Of a stretch of 7,542 nucleotides of DNA, positions 1 through 6,260 are shown in pieces. How positions within the stretch are numbered: position 1 is the stretch's first letter; each line of letters begins with the position of its first letter. The stretch lies in assembly GCA_025350775.1 (NCBI GenBank), contig JANXXF010000239.1:1-7542 (forward strand), in the 5' to 3' direction. A program made the translations under genes and the position numbers. The notes beneath the pieces were generated by a model. That model did not search any database. It saw nothing but the letters and a program-made list of their open reading frames with translations, and was not told where the DNA came from. This DNA comes from Actinomycetes bacterium. Lineage in GTDB: Bacteria > Actinomycetota > Thermoleophilia > Gaiellales > Gaiellaceae.

Positions 1-162
1 CGGTGGGGCCTGCACCCGGCCGGTGCGCTCCGCGCTGGAGCCTCCGCAACGGGCCACCGGCCCGCCCCGTACGGCCCCAGCGCGTCCTGACAGCCCGGAC
101 GAGCGCCCCGCGATCACGAAAAACGGTGGATCCAGGCTGAGCCTCGCCCCGAACGGACGTCC
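1..162. other. Flanking stretch with no recognised gene
   Basis: This stretch lies downstream of the minus-strand oxidoreductase. The plus-strand reading frame open through it runs to 238 into the antisense of that gene. Its Pro/Arg/Ser-rich product looks like GC-biased noise. A short perfect inverted repeat (CGGGCC at 50-55, GGCCCG at 59-64, 3-nt loop) is present. A run of five T's lies on the minus strand around 119-123, but it is not next to that stem, so I do not call an intrinsic terminator. The stretch may be plain intergenic DNA or the edge of a gene outside the window. Confidence 0.5.
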
Positions 163-1800
163 TCACCGCTTCAGCCCCAGCGTGCCCAGCGCGCGGCGCA
201 CCGGGTCGGGCTTCGTCAGCGCCTTCGCCACCAGGTAGCCCGACCCGGCGCCGAGGCCCGGCCCCGGATGGGTGCTCGCGCCGATGTGGAAGAGGTTGCG
301 CACCGCCGTCGCGTGCCCCGGCGCCGCCGCCAGCGGCCGCCACAGCAGGTTCTGGTCGAGCGCGCACGAGCCGCCGTAGATGTCGCCGCCGACGAGGTTC
401 ACGTTGAGGCGCTCGAGGTCGGCGGGGGAGAGGACGACGCGCTTCAGCGTCGCCGCGGGCAGGTTCGGGATCGAGCGGGCGAGCCGGGCCACGATCCGGT
501 CGGCGTACGCCTCGCGCAGCTCCTCCGTCCAGGTGCCGTCGCCCACGTCGAGCTCGCCGGCGGCGTCGCCCTTGACACGGCCCGCCGGCAGCTCCTGCAG
601 CTGGAGCCAGAGGATCGATTTGCCTGCGGGCGCACGCGACGGGTCGAGCGCGCACGGCTGCCCGCAGACGATTGTCGCCTCGGCCGGGAGCAGGCCACGC
701 TCTGCCTCGTTGACGGCGCACGAGACGCCGTCGAGGCCCGGTGTGACGTGGACGATCGGGCAGCGGGCGAGGCGCTCGGCGTCGGGGCCGGTCCAGCGCG
801 GCGGCTCGTCCAGGGCCAGGTGGATCTGCAGCTCGCCGCGCCCGTAGCGGAACGCACTGGCCGCCTCGACAACCCCGGCCGGCGCGCCGCCCGGCGCAAG
901 CAGGCGGCCGTAGAGCTGCTGCGGCGTGACGTTCGCGGCCACCGCGCGGCGCGCGTGCACGACCTCGCCGCCGGCCACGACTACCCCGGTCGCGCGCCCG
1001 CCCGACACATGGATCCGCTCGACCTCGGCGCCAACCCGCACCTCGCCGCCCGCGTCGCGCACGATCCCGGCGAGCGCCTCCACCAGCCGTACGCCGCCGC
1101 CCACCGGCACCGGCATCCCGCCCAGCTGCAGCGCCGCTGCGATCACCCGCGTCATGAAGCCTGACGCCGCCTGGTCGGGCCCGAGCCCGGTGTGCAGCAC
1201 CCAGGGCGCCAGCACCCCGCGCACCGCTTCCGACGCGAATGTCGCGGTCGTCCAGTCGCGACACGTCGTCAGCGTCCCGCCCACGAACTCGAGCAGGCCG
1301 CGCCGGCCCAGCCGCTTCAGCGCCGTCCGCCCGAGCTGGAGCCCGCCGCCCGACCAGAGCTCGGTCGAGAGGATGCCGAACGAAAGGTCGGCGTTGGCCA
1401 TGAAGGCGCTGAACTGCCGCTCCCAGGCGGCGCCGTCGCCGGGCGCCAGCCGGTCGAACGCGGCCACGTTCTCCTCCAGCGAGCACGACACGAACGCCGC
1501 CGAGCCGTCGGGGAAGTGGCTGCCCGTCGGTAGGTCGGTGTTGACGTACTCGAGCCCGCGGCGGCCCAGCTCGTCCTTCAGCTCCGCGTAGGCGGCGGAG
1601 CCGGTGAAGAGCGGGTGCCACGAGGCCATCAGCTCGTGCGTGAAGCCCGGCAGTGTCAGGTCGGCCGAGGTGCGGATGCAGCCGCCTGCAATCTCGTTGC
1701 GCTCGAGCACGCAGACGCTCCAGCCCGCGCGGGCAAGCAGCGCCGCGCCGGCCAGCGAGTTGATGCCCGAGCCGATGAAAACGGCGTCATAGGTGGCCAT
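163..1800 (-). CDS. FAD-dependent oxidoreductase, PYROXD2 / phytoene dehydrogenase-like family
   Basis: A 545-residue flavoprotein of the CrtI/PYROXD2 amine-oxidase-like superfamily. The N-terminal dinucleotide-binding fold is clear: GSGINSLAGA near residues 10-19, ending in VLE at 31-33, then a conserved GG at 39-40. The C-terminal FAD-closing segment is LFHIGAST near 503-510 followed by HPGPGLGAGSG at 511-521. The preceding GGDIYGG...LDQ...RP block (471-489) matches the GGDI...DQ pattern of PYROXD2-type proteins. There is no signal peptide or membrane segment, so it is probably cytosolic. Family members carry out desaturation or isomerisation of isoprenoids or related chains, but many bacterial paralogues have no known substrate and none can be assigned here. 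The ATG is set by the Rossmann motif beginning at once after it. No SD precedes it, and a TAGAGT -10 element sits 6 nt upstream, which suggests a leaderless mRNA. It is divergent from the molybdenum hydroxylase operon and may be co-regulated with it. Confidence 0.88.
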   Translation of the reverse strand: MATYDAVFIGSGINSLAGAALLARAGWSVCVLERNEIAGGCIRTSADLTLPGFTHELMASWHPLFTGSAAYAELKDELGRRGLEYVNTDLPTGSHFPDGSAAFVSCSLEENVAAFDRLAPGDGAAWERQFSAFMANADLSFGILSTELWSGGGLQLGRTALKRLGRRGLLEFVGGTLTTCRDWTTATFASEAVRGVLAPWVLHTGLGPDQAASGFMTRVIAAALQLGGMPVPVGGGVRLVEALAGIVRDAGGEVRVGAEVERIHVSGGRATGVVVAGGEVVHARRAVAANVTPQQLYGRLLAPGGAPAGVVEAASAFRYGRGELQIHLALDEPPRWTGPDAERLARCPIVHVTPGLDGVSCAVNEAERGLLPAEATIVCGQPCALDPSRAPAGKSILWLQLQELPAGRVKGDAAGELDVGDGTWTEELREAYADRIVARLARSIPNLPAATLKRVVLSPADLERLNVNLVGGDIYGGSCALDQNLLWRPLAAAPGHATAVRNLFHIGASTHPGPGLGAGSGYLVAKALTKPDPVRRALGTLGLKR

Positions 1801-1861
1801 GCGGCGACTCTACACCAGGTTCCTGCTTGACATGTCACGGGCCTTGTGCGACCAATAGACC
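1801..1861. promoter_or_regulatory. Divergent promoter region between the FAD oxidoreductase and the Mo hydroxylase operon
   Basis: These 61 bp must hold both promoters unless transcription starts inside a gene. On the minus strand TAGAGT (1812 to 1807) fits the TANNNT -10 form and ends 6 nt before the ATG at 1800. On the plus strand TTGACA (1827-1832) is a perfect -35 hexamer, and the best -10 candidate at an 18-bp spacer is the weak ACCAAT (1851-1856), 5 nt before the ATG at 1862. Neither start codon has an SD. Both geometries would place transcription starts at or next to the start codons. The palindrome at 1826-1839 covers the plus-strand -35 and the minus-strand -35 region. The promoter elements are inferred by eye. 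Confidence 0.5.
1826..1839. promoter_or_regulatory. Candidate operator, palindrome with core TGACATGTCA (copy 1)
   Basis: The core TGACATGTCA (1828-1837) is a perfect 10-bp palindrome. The 14-bp sequence CTTGACATGTCACG differs at one position from the perfect 14-bp palindrome at 6186-6199. It lies between two divergent genes and overlaps the predicted -35 of the rightward operon, as expected for a dimeric transcription factor site. The regulator family is not identifiable from the site, and no regulator gene is in the window. Confidence 0.55.
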
Positions 1862-2716
1862 ATGCTCTTACGTGAGGTCGAATACGCGCGGCCGGCCACC
1901 ATCGAGGAGGCGATCGCCCTCCTCTCCGGGTACGACGGCGCACGCGCCCTCGCCGGTGGCCAGACGCTTGTCAACGTGATGAAGGCCCGCGCCGCCGCGC
2001 CCGACGTCCTGGTCGATCTTGCCGATCTCGACGAGCTCCGCCGGATCGGCTTCTCGGCCGACCAGTCGGCGCTCGAGCTGGGCGCGATGGTGACCAGCAC
2101 GCAGATCGGCGCGTCGTCCGAGGTCGAGGTCGCCCGCCCCGTGCTGGCCGAGGTGGTCTCGACGATCGCCGACGTGCAGGTGCGCAACCGCGGCACCATC
2201 GGCGGCAACATCTGCGTCAACGACCCCACCAACCACCTGCCGCCGCTGCTCGTCGCGCTCAACGCCACGATGACGATCCGCAGCGTGGCGGGCGAGCGCA
2301 TCGTCGCTGCCGAGGAGTTCCTGATCGGCGTCTACACGACCGCGGTCGAGGAGGGCGAGCTGCTGACGAAGGTCTCGGTGCCGACGCGCAGGCCCGGTAG
2401 CGGCGACGCGATGGACGGCGTCACGCTGGGGGCGCACGGCACCTACCTCGTCAGCGCGGCAGCCTCCGTGTCGCCCGGCGGCGTGCGCATCGCCATCGGC
2501 TGCGTCTCGGCGGCTCCCGTGCGCGCGACCGCGATGGAGCAGCGGCTGGCCTCGGGCGACTTCTCGGAAGCCTCGGTGCGTGCGGCCGCCGAGGGGCTCG
2601 GCGCGTCGCTCGACCCACCGTCCGACGTGCACGCGAGCGCCGACTATCGGCGCCACCTGGCCGAGGTCTCGGCCGTGCGAGCAGTCCTGCGAGCAGCTCA
2701 GCGAGCGAAGGGATGA
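1862..2716 (+). CDS. Molybdenum hydroxylase FAD-binding subunit (CoxM-like)
   Basis: A 284-residue medium subunit of the CO dehydrogenase/xanthine dehydrogenase family, close to the roughly 290 residues usual for CoxM. It takes electrons from the 2Fe-2S subunit onto FAD and passes them to an external acceptor. The two FAD-binding signatures are present: AGGQTLVNVMKAR starting at residue 31 and TIGGNICVNDPTNHLP at 112-127. The second differs from the common D-P-A-S-D-x-P form, with TNH in place of ASD. The C-terminal part (about 170-284) fits the CO dehydrogenase flavoprotein C-terminal domain. The ATG at 1862 is the start because the conserved N-terminal REVEYARPATIEEAIALL begins directly after it. 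It has no SD and may be leaderless. It is the first gene of the operon, and its stop overlaps the next start by 4 nt (ATGA). Its cytosolic location follows from the lack of a signal sequence. Confidence 0.93.
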   Translation: MLLREVEYARPATIEEAIALLSGYDGARALAGGQTLVNVMKARAAAPDVLVDLADLDELRRIGFSADQSALELGAMVTSTQIGASSEVEVARPVLAEVVSTIADVQVRNRGTIGGNICVNDPTNHLPPLLVALNATMTIRSVAGERIVAAEEFLIGVYTTAVEEGELLTKVSVPTRRPGSGDAMDGVTLGAHGTYLVSAAASVSPGGVRIAIGCVSAAPVRATAMEQRLASGDFSEASVRAAAEGLGASLDPPSDVHASADYRRHLAEVSAVRAVLRAAQRAKG

Positions 2717-3210
2717 CCGTGTCGACGACTCCTGCCACGAGCCGCGCGATCTCGGTCGAGATCAACGGCGACACCGTTGAGCGCGAGGTGCCGGCCTCCC
2801 GCCTGCTCGTCCACTTCCTGCGCGACGATCTCGACCTGACCGGCACCCACGTCGGCTGCGACACCGGCAGCTGCGGCGCCTGCACGGTGCTCGTCGACGG
2901 CCTGGCCGTCAAGAGCTGCTCGATCCTGGCCGTGCAGGCCGACGGCGCCTCGGTGCGCACCGTCGAGGGCCTCGCCTCGGACGACGGCGAGCTGACCGCG
3001 CTGCAGCAGTCGTTCAAGGACTGCCACGCCCTCCAGTGCGGCTACTGCACCCCGGGCATGCTGATGAGCGCGACGGCGCTGCTCGAGCGCAACCCGCACC
3101 CCAGCGAGGCCGATGTCAAGCTGGCGCTGCAGGGCAACATCTGCCGCTGCACCGGCTACTGGAACATCATCGAGGCGGTCGTGGCCGTCGGGCAGGGCGG
3201 TGCCGCGTGA
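2713..3210 (+). CDS. Molybdenum hydroxylase 2Fe-2S subunit (CoxS-like)
   Basis: A 165-residue small subunit, almost exactly the usual CoxS length. It carries two 2Fe-2S clusters that relay electrons from the Mo centre to FAD. The plant-ferredoxin-type N-terminal domain has ligands C49, C54, C57 (in CDTGSCGACTVLVDG) and C69. The C-terminal four-helix domain has C109 and C112 (QCGYCTPGM) and C144 and C146 (NICRCTGY). All eight expected cysteines are present, so both clusters should assemble. ATG at 2713 overlaps the preceding stop (ATGA). A GAAGGG tract (2707-2712) directly abuts this ATG, so GTG at 2719, with a 6-nt spacing, is a reasonable alternative start two codons in. The next gene starts inside its stop codon (GTGA). 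No twin-arginine signal is seen, consistent with a cytoplasmic enzyme. Confidence 0.95.
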   Translation: MTVSTTPATSRAISVEINGDTVEREVPASRLLVHFLRDDLDLTGTHVGCDTGSCGACTVLVDGLAVKSCSILAVQADGASVRTVEGLASDDGELTALQQSFKDCHALQCGYCTPGMLMSATALLERNPHPSEADVKLALQGNICRCTGYWNIIEAVVAVGQGGAA

Positions 3211-5663
3211 CCGCCGTCGAGACCGAAGCCGGAACCCGCCAGCACGGCGCCGCGATGGGCGTCAGCGTCCCGCGCAAGGAGGACAACCGGCTCGTCCAGG
3301 GTCAGGGCGTGTTCTTCGACGACATCAAGCGCCACGGCATGGGCTACCTCCACTTCGTCCGCTCGCCCTACGCTCACGCCAGGATCGGTGGAATCGACCT
3401 CACCGCCGCGCTCGAGCTGCCGGGCGTGCTCGGCACGCTGACCGGCGACGAGGTGGCGCTTCTCACCGACCCGTTCTTCCAGATCGCCGCGCCTCCCGGC
3501 GGCCACGTCAGGGACTACGCCCTCGCCGTGGGCAAGGTGCGCTACATCGGCGAGGCCGTCGTCGCCGTCGTCGCCGACACGCGCGAGCGGGCCCGCGACG
3601 CAGCCGAGCTCGTAATGGTCGACTACGAGCCGCTCGCTGTCGTCGTCGACGCCCGCGAGGCGCTGCGCGAGTCGGCGCCCGTGCTGCACGAGGAGTGTGG
3701 CGGCAACCTGTCGTACAGCGACGTGTGGGAGTGGGGCGACGTCGACGCGGCCTTCGCCGAGGCCGACCATGTCGTCTCGATCGCAGAGCTGCACTTCGAC
3801 CGCTTCAACTCGACCCCGCACGAGTGCAGCGGCGCGCTCGTCGAGTACAACCGCGGCACTGCCCAATGGACGGTGTACACCAACAACCAGTTCCCCGGCT
3901 TCGCCGCGATCATGATGGGGCCGGCGCTGCGGGCCGGGCTCGACAAGCTGCGCCTCGTCACCCAGGACATCGGCGGCGGCTTCGGCAACAAGATCACGAC
4001 GCATCCGCAGCTCGTCGTCTGCTGCCTGCTGGCGCGCAAGCTCAAGCGGGCGATCCAGTGGACCGAGTGGCGGACCGACTTCCACCAGTCGATGTCGCAT
4101 GGCAACGAGCGCTGGTTCCAGGACACCGAGGTCGCGGTCAAGGCCGACGGCACGCTGCTCGGCTTCCGCACCAAGGCGATCGACGACGCCGGCGCGTTCC
4201 TCCGCTACGAGCCGCTCGGCGGCGTCATCTGGTCGCAGGTCGCAGGCGGCCTCTACAGGTGGCGCAACCTCCGGCTCGAGTTCACGCAGGCGATGACCAA
4301 CAAGGCGCCGGTCTCGCCCAACCGCGGCTACTCGCGCATGCAGCAGCTCTGGTTCACCGAGCGCGTGATCGACATCGTCGCCCAGCAGCTCGGCTTCGAT
4401 CCCGTCGAGATTCGCAAGCTCAACTATGTCCAGCCCGAGGAGATGCCCTACGAGACGCCGAACGGCTGTGTCTACGACTCCGGCGACTACCCCCGCATGC
4501 TCGACCTGGCGCTCGAGCTGATCGGCTACGAGACGATCGAGGAGCGGCGCGCCGAGGCCGCCGCGCGCGGCAAGCTGCTCGGGCTGGGAATCGGCTCGAC
4601 GCTCGACTCGGGTACGAACAACTTCGGCCAGTCGCAGCTCGTCAACCCGGCGCTGCAGTTCTCCGGCAACAACGAGGTGGCGACCGTCAAGCTCGACATC
4701 TTCGGCGAGGTCGTCGTCACGCTCGGCACCACGCCGCAGGGCCAGGGGCACGAGACGACGGCGGCGCAGGTCGTCGCCGACAGCATCGGCTGCGACGTCG
4801 ACATGGTGAACGTGCGCGTCGGCCATGACAGCTACTGGAACTCGCACGCGGGCTTCTCGGGCACCTACGCGAGCCAGTTCGCCGTGACGGGCCTCGGCGC
4901 GGTCAAGGGGGCAGCCGACCTGCTGGCCGGGGAGATGCGGCAGCTTGCGGCGATGGTGTTCCACTGCTCGCCCGGCGACATCGAGCTCGGCGGCGGGTTC
5001 GCCCGGATCATCGGCAACCCCGACGCGGCGCTGCCCTTCATGGCGCTCGGGGCGATCGTCAACGCGAACAACGCCGGCTTCCTGGAGGATCCGCCGACGC
5101 TCAACTGCCGCTTCGTCTACCGGCCGCAGTTCGACGTGCCCGACCTCGAGCGCAAGTTTGGCAACCTGACGTTGACCTACGCCACCCAGATCCACGCCTG
5201 CGTGGTCGAGATCGACCGCGAGACCGGCGTGACCGAGGTCGTCGACTACGCGGCGGTCGAGGACTGCGGCGTGCGCATCAACCCGCGCATCGTCGAGGGC
5301 CAGGTGATGGGCGCGACGGCGCACGCGATCGGCGCTGCGTTGTGGGAGACGTTCGCGTACGACGAGGATGGCAACCTGCTCACCCCGAACTTCTACGACT
5401 ACCACGTGCCGCACGCGCTCGACATGCCGCCCCTGCGGACGGGCGCGCTCGAGTCGCCGTCGCCGTTCACGCCGCTCGGCACGAAGGGCATGGGCGAGGG
5501 CGGCGGTGGGGGTATCCATTGCATCTGCGCCGCGATCCAGGACGCGCTGCGCGTGGTCGGCGCGCCGGTCGTGACGGACAGCCACAACCCGTACCACCGA
5601 GTCTGGGAGCTGATCCGGCACCCGGAGCGGTCGCGGCAGAGCGTCGAGGTGAGATCGAGATGA
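3207..5663 (+). CDS. Molybdenum hydroxylase large, molybdopterin-binding subunit (CoxL-like, not form I CO dehydrogenase)
   Basis: With the GTG start this is an 818-residue catalytic subunit, near the roughly 800 residues of CoxL proteins. The N-terminal aldehyde-oxidase a/b-hammerhead domain (about 23-150) includes VRSPYAHARI and VGKVRYIGEAVVAVVAD. The molybdopterin-binding part has IGGGFGNK (255-262), TTPQGQGHETT (508-518) and the catalytic-glutamate motif GTKGMGEGG (758-766, Glu764). The loop beside the Mo site reads PNRGYSRMQ (371-379). Aligned with CoxL, Gly374 stands where form I CO dehydrogenases have the copper-binding Cys of AYRCSFR, and Tyr/Ser replace the Ala/Gly of form II YRGAGR. 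The substrate is therefore unknown. GTG 3207 was chosen because it overlaps the previous stop (GTGA) and has GGGCGG 6 nt upstream; the longer open frame from 3036 runs back through the small-subunit gene. ATG 3255 is another possible start. The cofactor is probably a Mo-cytosine dinucleotide, as usual in this family. No maturation genes are in the window. Confidence 0.92.
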   Translation: MTAVETEAGTRQHGAAMGVSVPRKEDNRLVQGQGVFFDDIKRHGMGYLHFVRSPYAHARIGGIDLTAALELPGVLGTLTGDEVALLTDPFFQIAAPPGGHVRDYALAVGKVRYIGEAVVAVVADTRERARDAAELVMVDYEPLAVVVDAREALRESAPVLHEECGGNLSYSDVWEWGDVDAAFAEADHVVSIAELHFDRFNSTPHECSGALVEYNRGTAQWTVYTNNQFPGFAAIMMGPALRAGLDKLRLVTQDIGGGFGNKITTHPQLVVCCLLARKLKRAIQWTEWRTDFHQSMSHGNERWFQDTEVAVKADGTLLGFRTKAIDDAGAFLRYEPLGGVIWSQVAGGLYRWRNLRLEFTQAMTNKAPVSPNRGYSRMQQLWFTERVIDIVAQQLGFDPVEIRKLNYVQPEEMPYETPNGCVYDSGDYPRMLDLALELIGYETIEERRAEAAARGKLLGLGIGSTLDSGTNNFGQSQLVNPALQFSGNNEVATVKLDIFGEVVVTLGTTPQGQGHETTAAQVVADSIGCDVDMVNVRVGHDSYWNSHAGFSGTYASQFAVTGLGAVKGAADLLAGEMRQLAAMVFHCSPGDIELGGGFARIIGNPDAALPFMALGAIVNANNAGFLEDPPTLNCRFVYRPQFDVPDLERKFGNLTLTYATQIHACVVEIDRETGVTEVVDYAAVEDCGVRINPRIVEGQVMGATAHAIGAALWETFAYDEDGNLLTPNFYDYHVPHALDMPPLRTGALESPSPFTPLGTKGMGEGGGGGIHCICAAIQDALRVVGAPVVTDSHNPYHRVWELIRHPERSRQSVEVRSR

Positions 5664-6190
5664 ACGTCGAAGGCGTGAAGGAGTTCGAGGCGCCGCGCGA
5701 GGTCGTGTGGGGCGTCATCAACGACCCTGCGCAGATGGCGGGCCTGATGCCCGGGGTGACGGGCTTCGAGATCACCGACGACCGGCACTGGCAGGCCAGG
5801 GTGAAGGTGCCGCTCGGCCTCGGCGGCCTGAAGATGTCGATCGAGTTCGAGAAGCTCGAGGAGCGGCCGCCCGAGTACGCCTCGCTGCACGCCAAGGGCA
5901 CCGGCGTCGGCGCGCTGATGAACATGACGACGCAGTTCACGCTGACGGGCGCGGACGGCCGGACGACGATGCACTGGTCGGCCGACGTGCGCATCGCCGG
6001 CTCTGTCGGCTCGATGGGGCAGCGGGTGCTGCAGCCGATCATCAACCAGCAGGTCGGCAACGTGCTGACCGCGCTCGAGCTGAAGGTCGCCGAGGCGCTG
6101 GCGGCCACGGCGGCCACGGCGGCCACGGCGACCGCGGCGGCCACGGCCACGGCGCCCGTGGCGGCCGCCCCGGAGCACCTCCGTCCGTGA
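5660..6190 (+). CDS. CoxG-like SRPBCC family protein
   Basis: A 176-residue protein of the carbon monoxide dehydrogenase subunit G family. The SRPBCC (START-like) fold spans about residues 1-146: N-terminal MNVEGVKEFEAPREVVWGVI, the family's LMPGV segment at 29-33, a beta-rich middle, and the C-terminal helix around VLQPIINQQVGNVLTALELK. CoxG proteins accompany Mo hydroxylases. They are reported to help attach CO dehydrogenase to the membrane and pass electrons to quinone, so a similar role is inferred here. Residues 148-170 form a low-complexity Ala/Thr tail encoded by a 9-bp tandem repeat. The start is well supported: ATG overlaps the large-subunit stop (ATGA), and GAGGTGA (5646-5652) lies 7 nt upstream. 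The longer open frame from 5342 runs through the large-subunit gene and is not used. The stop codon lies inside the second palindrome (6186-6199). Confidence 0.9.
   Translation: MNVEGVKEFEAPREVVWGVINDPAQMAGLMPGVTGFEITDDRHWQARVKVPLGLGGLKMSIEFEKLEERPPEYASLHAKGTGVGALMNMTTQFTLTGADGRTTMHWSADVRIAGSVGSMGQRVLQPIINQQVGNVLTALELKVAEALAATAATAATATAAATATAPVAAAPEHLRP
6101..6151 (+). repeat. In-frame 9-bp tandem repeat (GCGGCCACG) in the coxG-like gene
   Basis: Three perfect GCGGCCACG units run at 6101-6127, followed by a variant GCGACCGCG, another perfect unit (6137-6145) and a partial one. Each unit encodes Ala-Ala-Thr, so copy-number change would keep the frame and only alter the length of the C-terminal tail. 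Confidence 0.85.
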
Positions 6191-6199
6191 CATGTCACG
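6186..6199. promoter_or_regulatory. Candidate operator, perfect 14-bp palindrome CGTGACATGTCACG (copy 2)
   Basis: This is a perfect inverted repeat over 14 bp that shares 13 of 14 bases with the copy at 1826-1839. It begins inside the last codons of the coxG-like gene, with the TGA stop at 6188-6190 forming part of it, and lies about 62 nt before the LLM gene start. Its position upstream of a TAGCGT -10 candidate (6215-6220) parallels copy 1. It probably binds the same regulator, whose identity is unknown. Confidence 0.6.
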
Positions 6200-6230
6200 A
6201 CTGTGAGCTGGTGCTAGCGTTGCGCGCACC

Positions 6231-6245
6231 GTCGCGGCTCGCGAC
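6231..6245 (+). repeat. Short perfect inverted repeat in the leader of the LLM gene
   Basis: GTCGCG (6231-6236) and CGCGAC (6240-6245) form a 6-bp all-Watson-Crick stem with a GCT loop, ending 5 nt before the SD. There is no T tract, so it is not an intrinsic terminator. It could be an mRNA hairpin near the ribosome site or a second protein-binding site, or chance in GC-rich DNA. Confidence 0.4.
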
Positions 6246-6250
6246 CCGAC

Positions 6251-6257
6251 AAGGAGG
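6251..6257 (+). promoter_or_regulatory. Strong Shine-Dalgarno that bears on the LLM start codon
   Basis: AAGGAGG is the strongest SD in the window. It is 3 nt from ATG 6261, which is short, and 6 nt from the adjacent in-frame GTG 6264, which is nearer the usual spacing. Initiation may therefore occur at the GTG, or at both. Confidence 0.75.
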
Positions 6258-6260
6258 CTG

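Larger units (their letters stand above)
6191..6260 (+). promoter_or_regulatory. Leader and likely promoter of the LLM-M20 unit
   Basis: The 70-bp gap holds TAGCGT (6215-6220), a TANNNT-type -10 candidate. No good -35 lies 17 bp upstream; the palindrome half TGACAT is about 21 bp away, which would suit an activator-dependent promoter. An inverted repeat follows (6231-6245), then an SD. Read-through from the coxG-like gene is also possible, since no T-tracted terminator is visible. Confidence 0.4.

Noticed and set aside
50..64. Inverted repeat as a terminator for the minus-strand gene
   Set aside because: It is only 6 bp, about 100 nt past the stop, and not followed by a T tract on that strand.
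268..1164. A plus-strand open frame of 298 codons opposite the FAD oxidoreductase
   Set aside because: It is an Arg/Ala/Val-rich antisense shadow. The minus-strand frame has clear FAD motifs at both ends.
3036..3206. N-terminal extension of the large subunit back to ATG 3036
   Set aside because: It would overlap most of the small subunit's C-terminal 2Fe-2S domain out of frame and encodes unrelated low-complexity sequence. GTG 3207 gives the normal length and overlap.
3113..4828. A plus-strand open frame of 571 codons in another frame over the large-subunit gene
   Set aside because: The product is Arg/Ala-rich noise without motifs, overlapping a gene whose frame is fixed by conserved motifs over its full length.
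3156..5621. A minus-strand open frame of 821 codons opposite the large-subunit gene
   Set aside because: Its product is dominated by Arg, Asp, Val, His and Ala with no domain motif. It is the usual antisense shadow of a high-GC gene, and the plus strand carries an unmistakable Mo hydroxylase.
1862..5663. Annotation as aerobic CO dehydrogenase (form I)
   Set aside because: The required Cys in the AYRCSFR loop is Gly here, so only the wider Mo hydroxylase family is supported.
6146..6162. A 7-bp stem (GCCACGG / CCGTGGC) near the end of the coxG-like gene, considered as a terminator
   Set aside because: It lies inside the coding sequence, is built from the GC-rich tandem repeat, and has no T tract.
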